39,480 bases of DNA from Pirellulales bacterium (GCA_035546535.1 DASZWQ010000003.1:1-39480); one strand, 5' to 3'; positions 14,365 to 23,175 are shown, counted from the stretch's first letter. A program made the numbers and translations. Notes: generated from the letters alone by a model not told the origin.

Positions 14365-17313
14365 TTATCGCTCGCCGCTCGCCCGAGGCATCGGCCGCTC
14401 CAGCTCGCGTACGCCGAGCAAAGGAAGCGGCTCGGCCGGCAGGTCGGGCAGACGACGCGAGTCCATGCCCACGTCCCCCATATCGCTGGCCTCGTAGGGA
14501 CCGCCAGGCCCGCGTAATCGATCGGCCAACACAAAATCCTCGCGGCGCAGCGCGCTCGCCGGCCGATCGTCCGCCGCGCCGCGCTTCCAGATGCGTTCCT
14601 GGAGTCGCAGCAGATTGTCCCCCTGGCCCATCTGCGCTTGCCACTGCGCTTCGGAAACCAGCCGCGGCGCGTTCGAGGCGTTCGTGTCAACCAATTGCCA
14701 AAAGACGGAAAAGCCCTGGCAAAAGTTGCGGTCACCGCTCCATTGGAATTGCTGCTCGAGCATCGCCGTGCGTTGCGGGCCGCGCTGCTCGACCAACGGT
14801 GAGCCGCGGGTCACCAGGAAGCTATTGGCGCAGCTCACTTCCGTTTTCAGCAGATAGGGGACGTCGCTCGCGGCGAGGAGTCGAATCAGGCCATCGTTCG
14901 CGACCGCGGTCAGATGATTCAGCCGGATTTCCACGCGCTCGCCGGGCGGCGGCGACGAGGAACTACCCTCGGCCAGCAGCAGAGAATCGGAAACGGCCAA
15001 CAGCCCGTTGTCCCAATCCAGCGCCAGCGGCTGCGCATCAGCCGAGTGGATAAAGACCGCCTCGCCGCGTGCGATGCAGTTTTGCAGGTCGAGATTCAAC
15101 GGATGAATCTGCGGCGATTCGGGCGTCTTCATCATGGTGTCAAGCCCCGGCGCCGCCTTCACGTCGAAGAACGACACGTTGTCGTGATAGCCGCTCCCTG
15201 CCGCGCCCGGGTTGCGAATCGTGAGCGAGCATCCCTCGAACCGCAATTGTTCGGCTTGCCGCGTTTCGAAGAGCGACCAGCCATCGGCGGTCGCCTCGCG
15301 CGCAATATCCAAAAGCAGGCCGACGTTCAAAAACGTCAGTCGACCGCCCGTCACATTGATCATGCTGCGTCCAAAGACGCCGGGCCCAAACTGCGCCGGC
15401 CGAAAGGCCAGCACGGGACGAAAACCTGCCCCGGCGCGAATCGTCAATCGCAGATTGGCAAGTTCCAGTGGCTCTTGTTCGCGAACCCCATTGAACTGCA
15501 ACTCGATCACGTCGTTGTTCTTGGCGGCGCTGCAGGCCGCCTTCAGGCTGGCGAATTGCTTGCGCTCGCCCCCTTCGACCGAGAGGATCGCCACGCCGCC
15601 GGACGGCACAGCGGGCGCCGCGCTGCCGGGTTCGGGCACGCTCACGACGGTGGGCGCGGCGGGGGCCTCGGCGGCTCGCGCTTGCGACGAACGGACATCG
15701 GAGTTTCGCGTTTCCGTAGCGGCCACGTCCGCATTGTCCGCGGCGCTGCGAACCGCCGCTGACCGATTTGCGGCACGTTCATTGCCCGTCACGGGCGTAT
15801 TAGCATTTTCCGCAACTCGCGGGATGCGGCTCGTCGGTCGGTCGACCGTGGACGAATCGTCACCTTTGCCAGCCACGGCGTCGGGCATTACGACCGCGGC
15901 ATCATCGGCGTTCGCTTTCTCGGCAGCGATCTTCTCGTCGATGGGCTGTCCTGGGGCCTGGCTTTGAACGGACTCTTCCGCGGCGCGGGTTTCGCGAGAT
16001 GTCGACGGATTCTCGAGCGAGCGCCCGCCCGCCACCGCGACGTCCGCGGCGCGCGCTTTAGGGCCGTCGACCGGAATCACATTCGCGGGCGGGGTGGCGC
16101 GCGTGACACCCACGCGCGGGTCTTCGGGATTCGTAAGTCCTGGCGGCGCCGAAGAGGAACCGAACCATTCCACGCCCAGCACGATCAGTACCAGGGCCGC
16201 GACGGGAGCAATCCAGGGAAGATGTCGCTCCCAGAACGCCAGCCCTTGCTGCGGCGCGATCCAGAATTGCCCCGTCGTCACGGGCCGCAAATCGAGCCGA
16301 TCGGCCACGACCAACAGCTCGGCGATCAACTCGCCCGGCTCCTGAAAGCGCTGCCGTGGATCCTTGGCGAGCATGCGCCGCAAAAGCGCCGCGATTTCGT
16401 CAGGGATCTCGGGATTGATCTGCCGCGGGTCGGGAACTTCGTCGGCCTGGTGCTGCAACAACTTTTGTAACACGGTCCCTTCGGGGAACGGCGGCCGGGC
16501 CGTGAGCATGTAGTACAGCGTGCAGCCCAAGGAATAGATGTCGCTGCGAACATCGGCCATGCGCGGATCGCGGGCCTGCTCGGGCGAGATGTAATCGAAC
16601 GTCCCCAGCGTCACGCCGCTGGCCGTGAGATCGTCGTTGGCGGTGCGGGCGTGCAGTCGGGCCAGCCCCATATCGACCAGCTTCGCCCGACCTTCCCCGG
16701 TGACGATGATGTTCGACGGTTTGATATCGCGGTGAACGACGTTCCGCTGGCAGGCGTGCGTCAACGCCTCGGCAATCTGCAGCGTGAAACTGACGGCGTC
16801 GCCGACGGACAGCGAACCCTGCCGCTCGACCAGGTCGCGGATGTTCTCTCCCCGGATGAACTCGAAGACGATGAAGTTCAGTCCCTGGTCTTCGCCGACG
16901 TAATAGACCCGCGCGATATTCTGATGGTCGAGTCGGGCCGCCGACTGGGCCTCGACATGGAAGCGGCGGCGCGTTTCGTCGTCGGCCCCCTGGGCCCGGG
17001 AAAGAACCTTCAGTGCCACCTCCCGATCGAGCATCGTATCCCGCGCGCGGAACACGGCTCCCATGCCCCCTCCGCCCACGTATTCCAAGAGCTCGAAGTG
17101 CCCCAGCCGGTCGCCGGCCACGAGCTTGCCAAATTCAAACAGTGGAGGTCGCGAGCCATCGGCCGTCGGCTGCAATGGGGGCCGATCAGAAATTACCGTG
17201 CGGTCGTCGGCATGCGGGGGGCTGGAGGCAGGCGCAGGCGGACGCTCACCGCCCGGCGACATGGCGTCGCCCGGCGAAGTGATTCGCACCTCGCTGGAAC
17301 TCGATTGACTCAT
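14365..17313 (-). CDS. transmembrane Ser/Thr protein kinase with extracytoplasmic beta-helix-like domain
   Basis: 982 residues from ATG 17313, chosen for AGGG 5 bases upstream; ATG at 17325 and 17373 are alternatives. The cytoplasmic Pkn2-type kinase domain (about 65-330) shows GGGGMGAVFRARD, REVALKVLS, VVHRDIKPSNIIV, then KLVDMGLAR where most kinases have DFG, and DYISPEQARD. A transmembrane segment lies at about 360-380 (WIAPVAALVLIVLGVEWF). A 190-residue Ala/Ser/Glu-rich linker follows, then a C-terminal region (about 575-960) of short strand repeats that resembles a right-handed parallel beta-helix (LRLTIRAGAGFRPVLAF, MINVTGGRLTFLNVGLLLD). The outer domain could sense a carbohydrate or cell-wall ligand. 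DMG retains the metal-binding Asp, so the kinase is probably active. Targets are unknown. Confidence 0.93.
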   Translation of the reverse strand: MSQSSSSEVRITSPGDAMSPGGERPPAPASSPPHADDRTVISDRPPLQPTADGSRPPLFEFGKLVAGDRLGHFELLEYVGGGGMGAVFRARDTMLDREVALKVLSRAQGADDETRRRFHVEAQSAARLDHQNIARVYYVGEDQGLNFIVFEFIRGENIRDLVERQGSLSVGDAVSFTLQIAEALTHACQRNVVHRDIKPSNIIVTGEGRAKLVDMGLARLHARTANDDLTASGVTLGTFDYISPEQARDPRMADVRSDIYSLGCTLYYMLTARPPFPEGTVLQKLLQHQADEVPDPRQINPEIPDEIAALLRRMLAKDPRQRFQEPGELIAELLVVADRLDLRPVTTGQFWIAPQQGLAFWERHLPWIAPVAALVLIVLGVEWFGSSSAPPGLTNPEDPRVGVTRATPPANVIPVDGPKARAADVAVAGGRSLENPSTSRETRAAEESVQSQAPGQPIDEKIAAEKANADDAAVVMPDAVAGKGDDSSTVDRPTSRIPRVAENANTPVTGNERAANRSAAVRSAADNADVAATETRNSDVRSSQARAAEAPAAPTVVSVPEPGSAAPAVPSGGVAILSVEGGERKQFASLKAACSAAKNNDVIELQFNGVREQEPLELANLRLTIRAGAGFRPVLAFRPAQFGPGVFGRSMINVTGGRLTFLNVGLLLDIAREATADGWSLFETRQAEQLRFEGCSLTIRNPGAAGSGYHDNVSFFDVKAAPGLDTMMKTPESPQIHPLNLDLQNCIARGEAVFIHSADAQPLALDWDNGLLAVSDSLLLAEGSSSSPPPGERVEIRLNHLTAVANDGLIRLLAASDVPYLLKTEVSCANSFLVTRGSPLVEQRGPQRTAMLEQQFQWSGDRNFCQGFSVFWQLVDTNASNAPRLVSEAQWQAQMGQGDNLLRLQERIWKRGAADDRPASALRREDFVLADRLRGPGGPYEASDMGDVGMDSRRLPDLPAEPLPLLGVRELERPMPRASGER

Positions 17314-17484
17314 GCGGCCCTGCATCCGTCGGGGTAATCGTGCAGCATGTTTAAGGGCCAGGCTTTCAATCACGACTCAGATGCGCCGGAAAGGAGAAGC
17401 GCAACGAATCGTTGGTCGGAACGAACGTCCGAAGGACAAGAGCGGCTGGCCATGTCTCCGTACAACTGACCATGATAGTTGAAG

Positions 17485-17496
17485 GGCTTGCAAGCC
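17485..17496. promoter_or_regulatory. 12-bp perfect palindrome in a divergent promoter region
   Basis: GGCTTGCAAGCC is self-complementary and is flanked by TTGA on the left and TCAA on the right. It lies in the 400-base gap between the kinase (-) and the TAT isomerase (+) and could be an operator for either. The rest of the gap holds the promoter at 17600-17628 and no visible gene. Confidence 0.35.
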
Positions 17497-17599
17497 GTCA
17501 AAAAAAGGTGTCCCTGGGCTGCCGTTACAGGTCGCGAGGGGACCAATCATTCGGATTTCAGACGGCCAGGGGTGAAAAACCGATAGCGTGCGAACTTCG

Positions 17600-17628
17600 T
17601 TGCCGACCTAAATCGCGGCACCTATACT
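17600..17628 (+). promoter_or_regulatory. sigma70-like promoter of the TAT isomerase gene
   Basis: TTGCCG (17600-17605), a 17-base spacer and TATACT (17623-17628). The leader to the ATG at 17714 would be about 78 bases. Confidence 0.6.
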
Positions 17629-17713
17629 GGCCGCACACCTGGCCGCCGTCGGCGGATTCGTCGCCTCGCCCTCTTTTTCTGACGGCGCCTCCCGTGCTCT
17701 GAAAGGACCTCCT

Positions 17714-18637
17714 ATGTCTCGCCATTTTGATCGACGTCAATTTCTGGCCACCTCGAGCGTTGCGGCCGCGGGCGCCCTGTTGCCGGTCACCCGTTTTGCC
17801 AAGGGGGCTGCCGCCAAGGAGCCGCTTTACACCATCTCCCTGGCCGAATGGTCGCTGCACAAGACGCTGTTCGGGGGCAAGATGAACAACCTCGAGTTCC
17901 CGGCCGCGGCCAAGAACGATTACGGCATCGATGCCGTCGAGTACGTGAATCAGTTCTTCAAGGACAAGGCCAAGGACACCGCTTACCTTTCCGAACTCAA
18001 GCAGCGAGCCGCGGACCTGGGGGTGCAGAACGTCCTGATCATGATCGACGGCGAGGGATCGCTGGGTGATCCGGATGAAGACAAACGCAAAAAGGCCGTC
18101 GAGAACCATTACCCCTGGATCGAGGCCGCCAAGTTCCTCGGCTGCCATGCCATCCGGGTCAATGCCGCCAGCAAGGGGAGTTACGAAGAGACGCAGAAGC
18201 TGGCTGCCGACGGCCTGCGGCGGGTTTCCGAATTTGGCCGCGATCACGGCATCAATGTAATTGTCGAGAACCACGGCGGGCTCTCCTCGAACGGTCAGTG
18301 GCTGGTCGGAGTGATCAAGGCGGTCAACCTGCCGAATTGCGGAACCTTGCCCGACTTTGGCAATTTCCGCGTCTCGGCCACCGAGATGTACGACCGCTAT
18401 AAGGGGGTCACCGAGCTCATGCCTTTCGCCAAGGCCGTTAGTGCCAAGAGCCACGACTTCGACGAGCAGGGGAACGAGACCAAGACCGACTACAAAAAGA
18501 TGATGAAGATCGTCATCGACGCCGGTTACCACGGCCGGGTAGGGATCGAGTATGAGGGGGCCAAACTCTCCGAGCCCGACGGGATCAAGGCCACGAAGAA
18601 ACTGCTGGAACGGGTCCGGGACGAGTTGGCCGGTTAA
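17714..18637 (+). CDS. TAT-exported sugar phosphate isomerase/epimerase-like TIM-barrel protein
   Basis: 307 residues. The N-terminus has a twin-arginine signal ([20 protein letters not shown]), so it is folded before export to the periplasm. The body is an AP-endonuclease-2-type TIM barrel of the xylose isomerase-like superfamily. Probable metal and substrate residues lie in [32 protein letters not shown] and VGIEYEG. It would isomerise or epimerise a sugar or hydroxy-acid derivative; the substrate is not known. Planctomycetes hold many such exported proteins, often with Gfo/Idh/MocA enzymes. AAAGGACCTCC lies directly before the ATG. A good promoter lies upstream and no downstream co-gene is seen. 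Confidence 0.9.
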   Translation: MSRHFDRRQFLATSSVAAAGALLPVTRFAKGAAAKEPLYTISLAEWSLHKTLFGGKMNNLEFPAAAKNDYGIDAVEYVNQFFKDKAKDTAYLSELKQRAADLGVQNVLIMIDGEGSLGDPDEDKRKKAVENHYPWIEAAKFLGCHAIRVNAASKGSYEETQKLAADGLRRVSEFGRDHGINVIVENHGGLSSNGQWLVGVIKAVNLPNCGTLPDFGNFRVSATEMYDRYKGVTELMPFAKAVSAKSHDFDEQGNETKTDYKKMMKIVIDAGYHGRVGIEYEGAKLSEPDGIKATKKLLERVRDELAG

Positions 18638-19091
18638 GCGGGGGGCGGTTGCGACGGGTCGCTAGGCCGTACCGCCATCGATCGACAAAGCCGCACCTGC
18701 GGTGCAGCCGTTCGACGGGCCAGAGCGCACCTGCGGTGCAGTCGTTCGACGGGCCAGGGCGCACCTGCGGTGCAGCCGTTAAGCATTCTGCGCGTTTTGC
18801 CAGGCCGTTTGGTTTGGGGGCGCGGGGCATGCGGCTTTCTTGATTCTTTTCAAGCGATTCGGAGGGGACACTCTGGAAATGGGAAAAGTGGCTTTGCACA
18901 ACATTTAGGCAGAGCATCCGATGCCCGCTCGGAGGCACCCCTGCCCAAAAAACGGGCGATCGCTCTAAGTGCTAGCGATGAAGCGACATCCGTGCAGTGC
19001 TTGACCTGCTGTGATGATGAGGGCGAACCGGCGGCCAGAGGGGCCGTCGACGGAAAGGATTCGTTTGCCCCGACGTAGGAGATAGGACGCG
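18638..19091. other. 454-base intergenic region
   Basis: It contains the 34-bp tandem repeat at 18692-18780. The remainder shows no frame with a ribosome binding site and no tRNA-like fold. The promoter of the ribbon-helix-helix gene must lie here, but no clear -35/-10 pair was found. Confidence 0.5.
18692..18780. repeat. 34-bp tandem repeat with an internal hairpin, 2.6 units
   Basis: Units start at 18692, 18726 and 18760. Each begins CGCACCTGCGGTGCAG.CGTT, and the first two continue with CGACGGGCCAG. The units are almost identical. Within each, GCACC and GGTGC form a tight hairpin around TGC. Confidence 0.85.
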
Positions 19092-19472
19092 ATGATGACC
19101 AAAGAGCAGGAGGTTCTGCGTGTTGCCGATGAAATGTTTCAACAGAGCCCCGATTGGGTGACCTTCTTTCGCGAGATCCTTGGACTGGAGGGCGTGGTCC
19201 GCCGGGCCTTCCCCTCGCCCGAGTTGCTGAGCCGCTTCGAGCAGAGCGCGGAATATGGAGAAATTCAACAGCGGCTGGCCAAGCTCCGCGCCCGCGGCGA
19301 CTTCTTTGCCAGCTCGCGCGAGCCGACGCGCGTGATCACGGTCCGCCTGCCGAAGAGCCTGCACGAGTCGCTCCGTGCCGAGGCTCACGAGCGGCACACC
19401 AGCATGAACAAGCTCTGCATCTCGAAGCTCTTGCAGATGGTCGACGGCGACCTGGTGCCGGTCGACGCCTGA
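19092..19472 (+). CDS. ribbon-helix-helix protein, HicB-like C-terminus
   Basis: 126 residues. The C-terminal third (about 78-115, ITVRLPKSLHESLRAEAHERHTSMNK...) is a ribbon-helix-helix DNA-binding domain of the Arc/HicB type: a short strand, then two helices. The N-terminal 70 residues (QSPDWVTFFREILGLEGVVRRAFPS) are helical and not recognised. It probably dimerises and binds DNA as a repressor. Proteins of this build are often named HicB-family antitoxins, but no HicA-like toxin lies on either side, so a toxin-antitoxin role is not supported here. GGAG and AGGA lie 6-16 bases before the ATG; a second ATG follows immediately at 19095. RNase P RNA converges from downstream. Confidence 0.8.
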   Translation: MMTKEQEVLRVADEMFQQSPDWVTFFREILGLEGVVRRAFPSPELLSRFEQSAEYGEIQQRLAKLRARGDFFASSREPTRVITVRLPKSLHESLRAEAHERHTSMNKLCISKLLQMVDGDLVPVDA

Positions 19473-19553
19473 CGGGCCCGCGGGGAATCATCTCCTCGGG
19501 CTGCCAGTAACCGCTTGCATCGAACCGGTCAAACCGGGGTGAACGAAAAGAAC

Positions 19554-20012
19554 GGGTTCGGAGTGGACTTGTAAGCCGGGTTCTGTCCCCGTCGTGTCCC
19601 GCGAGGGGCACGACGGGGGATGGCCATTTCTCTAGGGCGCCGATTGCTCGGCGTCTCGAGCGGCCTACCCGGAAGTCATGACGGCCCGGACGTTCCGTGC
19701 GCGCCGTGCAGCTTGCGCTGCGCGACGCGACTGCTTCCTGTTTGGCCTTGCACCCGGTGGGGTTTGCCGAGCCAGGCCGGTCACCCGGCCTGCTGGTGAG
19801 CTCTTACCTCGCCGTTTCACCCTTACCGCGTCGAGCAAGCTCGCCGCGGCGGTTTACTTTCTGTTGCACTTTCCCTGGCCTCGCGGCCGGTGGGTGTTAC
19901 CCATCACCGTGTCCGTGGGTGCCCGGACTTTCCTCCCGTCGCTGGGGCGCGCCGGGCCCGAAGACCCTGCGCGCCAGCCACGACCGGCGGCCATCGGGTC
20001 CACTCCGAACCC
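19554..20012 (-). ncRNA. rnpB: RNase P RNA, bacterial type A-like
   Basis: The catalytic RNA that removes 5' leaders from tRNA precursors. On the minus strand the 5' end GGGTTCGGAGTGGA (from 20012) pairs perfectly over 14 bases with the 3' end TCCACTCCGAACCC (to 19554), forming helix P1. Conserved segments appear in order: GAGGAAAGTCCGGGC (at 19935-19921), GGGAAAGTGCAACAGAAAG and TAAACCGCC (around 19885-19850), GGTGAAACGGCGAGGTAAGAG, GGCAAACCCCACC, GGTAGGCCGCTCGAG, and ACAGAACCCGGCTTACAAG near the 3' end. TATTAG at 20022-20017 may be the -10, with a weak -35. Open frames that cross this region are not genes. Confidence 0.96.
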
Positions 20013-20047
20013 ATCTCTAATACGATAACCGCGGGAGGAAGAGTAGT

Positions 20048-20129
20048 CAGTAGTCGGTAGCCAGTAGTCAGCGGAGGCCTGCGCCAGTTCCGTATCAACT
20101 GACTACTGGCTACCGCCTACCGACTACTG
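20048..20129. repeat. long inverted repeat between rnpB and yhcC
   Basis: The left arm (20048-20071) and right arm (20099-20129) are the same sequence inverted, except for a 7-base duplication (GGCGGTA) in the right arm. The arms are built from CAGTAGTCGGTAG and CCAGTAGTCAG. The right arm covers the last codons of yhcC, so the coding end lies inside the repeat. Confidence 0.85.
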
Positions 20130-21060
20130 CCCCCTGCCATGTGTCGCGCCGCTGGAATTCGGCGTCGAGCGCCTGCCGCAGCGACGGCTTGTCGAGGCAC
20201 CAGGAGGGGGCCACCAGGTAGTCGGGCGGCACCTCGCCGCTGACCCGCTCCACGACGCACTCTGGCGGAAGCAGTTCCAGGAAGTCGACGACGGTGGCGA
20301 TGTACTCGTCGCGATCCATAAGTCGCACGTGGCCGGCCGATACCCAGTCGGCCAGCGGCGTCCCCTTCACGGCGTACAAGTTGTGGATCTTTACGGCGTC
20401 GAAACGCAGGCGCGCCACCTCGCGGGCCGTGGCCAGCATATCCTCGCGCGATTCCCCCGGCAGGCCGAGCATCACGTGAGCACACAGCTCGAATCCGCGC
20501 CCCAGGCAGCGAGCGACCGCCTCGACCGTGGCGGCATGGCCATGTCCGCGGTTCATCCACGCCAGCGAGCGGTCGTGCTTCGTCTGCAGACCAAGCTCCA
20601 GGGATAAATAGCTCCGCGCCGCCAGCTTCGAGAGCAGGTCCAGGACCTCGTCCGGAAGACAATCGGGCCGTGTGCCGATCGCCAGACCAACAACTTGCGG
20701 ATGGTCGAGCGCCTCTTCGTAAACCTGCGCCAGGCGATCGACCGGCGCGTAGGTGTTCGTGGCCGGCTGAAAATACGCCAGAAAATGATCGACTTCGTAA
20801 CGCCACTTCAGCCGGCGAATGCCTTCGTCGAGCTGAGCCCGGATGGCCCCACGTGGCACGCGGCGGCTGGGGCTGAAACTACGGTTATCGCAAAAGACAC
20901 AACCGCCGGTCGCGACCGTCCCATCCACATTGGGGCATGTGAAGCCGCCGTTAAGGCTGACTTTTTGGACACGATGCCCGAAACGGTTGCGCAAGTAATG
21001 ATTAAGCGTAAAATAACGAAGCCCGGCGGCGCGCCAGTCGGGTAAGAGAGAGGGGCACAT
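20110..21060 (-). CDS. yhcC: YhcC family radical SAM protein (TIGR01212 type)
   Basis: 316 residues. The radical SAM cluster lies at about residues 42-57 in CPNVDGTVATGGCVFC, the spacing typical of the YhcC family and unlike the usual CxxxCxxC. Other family signatures are the N-terminal YFTLNHYLRNRFG, YFQPATNTYAPVD, IGTRPDCLPDEVL, SLELGLQTKHD and HVMLGLPGESREDM. The function in bacteria is not settled; eukaryotic Elp3-like relatives modify tRNA. The protein ends in the repeat-encoded tail QGAVVGRR, so the native C-terminus may have been replaced when the repeat inserted. A plus-strand promoter begins at 21073, 13 bases upstream of this start, so this gene and the FHA gene diverge. Confidence 0.9.
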   Translation of the reverse strand: MCPSLLPDWRAAGLRYFTLNHYLRNRFGHRVQKVSLNGGFTCPNVDGTVATGGCVFCDNRSFSPSRRVPRGAIRAQLDEGIRRLKWRYEVDHFLAYFQPATNTYAPVDRLAQVYEEALDHPQVVGLAIGTRPDCLPDEVLDLLSKLAARSYLSLELGLQTKHDRSLAWMNRGHGHAATVEAVARCLGRGFELCAHVMLGLPGESREDMLATAREVARLRFDAVKIHNLYAVKGTPLADWVSAGHVRLMDRDEYIATVVDFLELLPPECVVERVSGEVPPDYLVAPSWCLDKPSLRQALDAEFQRRDTWQGAVVGRR

Positions 21061-21072
21061 AACGGCGGATTA

Positions 21073-21101
21073 TTGACGCATTTCGCGGGGCTGCATAGAC
21101 T
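21073..21101 (+). promoter_or_regulatory. sigma70-like promoter of the FHA gene
   Basis: TTGACG (21073-21078), a 17-base spacer and TAGACT (21096-21101), about 60 bases before the FHA start. It lies in the 100-base gap next to the divergent yhcC start. Confidence 0.6.
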
Positions 21102-21160
21102 CAAGGCGTAATGCTTTAAGTGTTTTTATACCAAGTCCTTCGCGTCGAGCATCCTGCGAA

Positions 21161-21619
21161 ATGTATGGCGAATTGATTCCGCTTGGCGGTGGCGACACGA
21201 TTCCGTTGCGGAAGAAAACGTTGCTTGTCGGGCGTCGTGAAAGCTGCGACATCGTCTTGCGATTCCCCAATGTCTCGGCTCACCATTGTCAGTTGCAGAT
21301 CGACTCCGGCTACTGGTACGTGCGCGACCAGAAGAGCCGCAACGGTCTGAAGGTCAACGGCACGCGCACCACGGAAAAGCGGCTCGACCCAGGCGACGTG
21401 CTCAGCATCGCCACTCACCGTTACACGGTTCAGTACTCGCCGGCCGACCTGGGGGCCGTTGGTCCTCCGCCTAGTCCCGGCGCTCCGAACAGCGAGATTT
21501 TCTCGAAATCGCTGCTTGAGCGGGCTGGACTGTCAAAGGAAAAAGGGCCGGCCAAGGACCGTTACGACGTAACGAATAACGAAGCCGGCCAGATCAAGGA
21601 CTTCAATAAGCCCATTTGA
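21161..21619 (+). CDS. FHA domain protein
   Basis: 152 residues. A forkhead-associated domain occupies about residues 18-90: VGRRESCDIVLRFPNVSAHHCQL carries the conserved Gly-Arg and Ser-x-x-His, and DQKSRNGLKVNG carries the conserved Asn-Gly pair, so phosphothreonine binding looks intact. The remaining 60 residues are polar and unstructured (NEAGQIKDFNKPI at the end). It is probably a cytosolic adaptor for Ser/Thr kinase signalling. A membrane kinase is encoded about 4 kb away, but nothing in the sequence ties the two. No strong ribosome binding site precedes the ATG. A good promoter lies upstream. Confidence 0.88.
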   Translation: MYGELIPLGGGDTIPLRKKTLLVGRRESCDIVLRFPNVSAHHCQLQIDSGYWYVRDQKSRNGLKVNGTRTTEKRLDPGDVLSIATHRYTVQYSPADLGAVGPPPSPGAPNSEIFSKSLLERAGLSKEKGPAKDRYDVTNNEAGQIKDFNKPI

Positions 21620-21801
21620 GTTCTTCCGCCTGATGAAACTCCTTCTGCCGCTACGCTGTTTCTCGCGTTGCCTGCAGTTCTCTCCCTCGGCATCTTTGCG
21701 TGTCTCCGGCCGGCGCATGGTCCGGTCGCGTCTGCTTCCCGCTGGCGGCCGTACCTTGTGCCGCTCCTTTCGTGCTCTCTTGGGGTAATGCCGCGCGCCG
21801 C

Positions 21802-22935
21802 ATGGCCAAAAAGAAAAAAATTCGCACCGAGTTCCGCAAAAACCGGGTAACCCGGGCCAGGTCCTCAGACTGGACGAAGCGGTTCCATACCGACGACGTG
21901 CGAGAGGATCAGGCGGTGCGCGGAGAGCGCATCAGCGGTCGCGGTGAACTCACCCGCAAGCGCACCATACTGGTCGACGATCTGGCGACCGAGCAAGCCG
22001 AGGGCGAAACGGTGTTGGGCGTTGACGCCACCACTTGTCTCGCCGGACGTGTTCTCTCAGTGCAAGGCCTGGTCAGCACCGTCCAAGCCGGCGACGGCCA
22101 GCTCTATCAGTGCGCGACGCGACGCCTGTTGAAAACGCTTAGCACCGATCAGCGCCATGTCGTCGCCGCGGGCGATCGCGTGCTGTTTCGTCCTTCGCCC
22201 GGTAACGAGGGAATCATCGAGCGCGTCGACCCTCGGTATGGCGTCCTGAGCCGCGCCACGCGCGGCCGCCAGCATGTGCTGGTGGCCAACGTCGATCAAC
22301 TGCTGATCGTGGGTAGCGCCGCCGAACCGTATTTGAAGCCGAACCTGATTGATCGCTTCCTGGTCAGCGCCGCCAAGAACAAGATCCGTCCTCTGATCGT
22401 TATCAATAAGGTGGACCTGGTCGATCGCGCCACGCTCATGCCGATCGTCGGTGTCTACAGCCAGATGGGATATCGCACATTGTTCGTCAGCGCGCGAACC
22501 GGCTTCGGGGTCGATCGTTTGCGCCGCGCTTTGGCCGGGTGCGCCACGGCCGTGGCTGGGCAAAGCGGCGTCGGCAAGTCGTCACTCTTGAACGCCGTCG
22601 AGCCCGGCTTTGGCTTGCGCGTGGCCGAGGTCAGCGAAGAAACGCAAAAGGGCCGTCACACTACGACCACCGCGCGACTACTGCCGCTAGCTGCTGGCGG
22701 TTACGTCATCGATACGCCAGGCATCCGGCAATTCCAACTGTGGGACGTCATTCGCGAAGAGGTCGCCGGGTACTATCGCGATATCCGCCCGTTCGTCAGC
22801 AAGTGCCGCTTTCCTGACTGCACACACACGCATGAGGCGGATTGCGCGGTAAAGGATGCCGTCGCCGACGGATGGCTCGACGCGCGCCGCTACGAGAGCT
22901 ATTGCCATCTGTTCGCGGGCGATATGGATTCCTGA
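21802..22935 (+). CDS. rsgA: small ribosomal subunit assembly GTPase RsgA
   Basis: A circularly permuted GTPase that checks maturation of the 30S subunit. 377 residues from ATG 21802; the frame is open to 21700, but family members begin with a basic tail such as MAKKKKIRTEFRKNR, as here. An OB-fold-like N-terminal domain is followed by the G motifs in permuted order: INKVD (G4) first, then GQSGVGKSSLL (G1, about residue 252), the TTTT switch region and DTPGIRQF (G3). The C-terminal zinc site is CRFPDCTHTHEADC. All key residues are present. It follows the FHA gene by 180 bases on the same strand. Confidence 0.96.
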   Translation: MAKKKKIRTEFRKNRVTRARSSDWTKRFHTDDVREDQAVRGERISGRGELTRKRTILVDDLATEQAEGETVLGVDATTCLAGRVLSVQGLVSTVQAGDGQLYQCATRRLLKTLSTDQRHVVAAGDRVLFRPSPGNEGIIERVDPRYGVLSRATRGRQHVLVANVDQLLIVGSAAEPYLKPNLIDRFLVSAAKNKIRPLIVINKVDLVDRATLMPIVGVYSQMGYRTLFVSARTGFGVDRLRRALAGCATAVAGQSGVGKSSLLNAVEPGFGLRVAEVSEETQKGRHTTTTARLLPLAAGGYVIDTPGIRQFQLWDVIREEVAGYYRDIRPFVSKCRFPDCTHTHEADCAVKDAVADGWLDARRYESYCHLFAGDMDS

Positions 22936-23175
22936 GATGCGACAACAGACTGCACAGCGCGACCACACGGAAAACCTGCGCGTGGCGTTATCTCCCGCGA
23001 ACCGCCATGCATATCCGCTTGTCCTCCCGCATAGGTCCTGTCGCGCGCGTCGCGAGGTCGCCGGCGCACGTATACTTCGGTGGGGCGCAGCTGCCCGGGC
23101 TGCCGGCATTATCGGATCGCTTCGGATTGCACATTTCCCAACTTCTTCGAAGGGCTCCCGCACATCGTGAAAGAA

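Noticed and set aside
18692-18780. CRISPR array
   Set aside because: Period is 34 bases with no spacers: adjacent units are contiguous and near-identical, and only 2.6 units exist. No cas genes are near.
19092-19472. HicAB toxin-antitoxin module
   Set aside because: Only a HicB-like DNA-binding domain is present; no small HicA-like gene is found on either side.
19678-20028. Open frames of 107-116 residues across the rnpB locus
   Set aside because: They overlap the RNase P RNA, whose conserved segments and closing helix explain the sequence completely.
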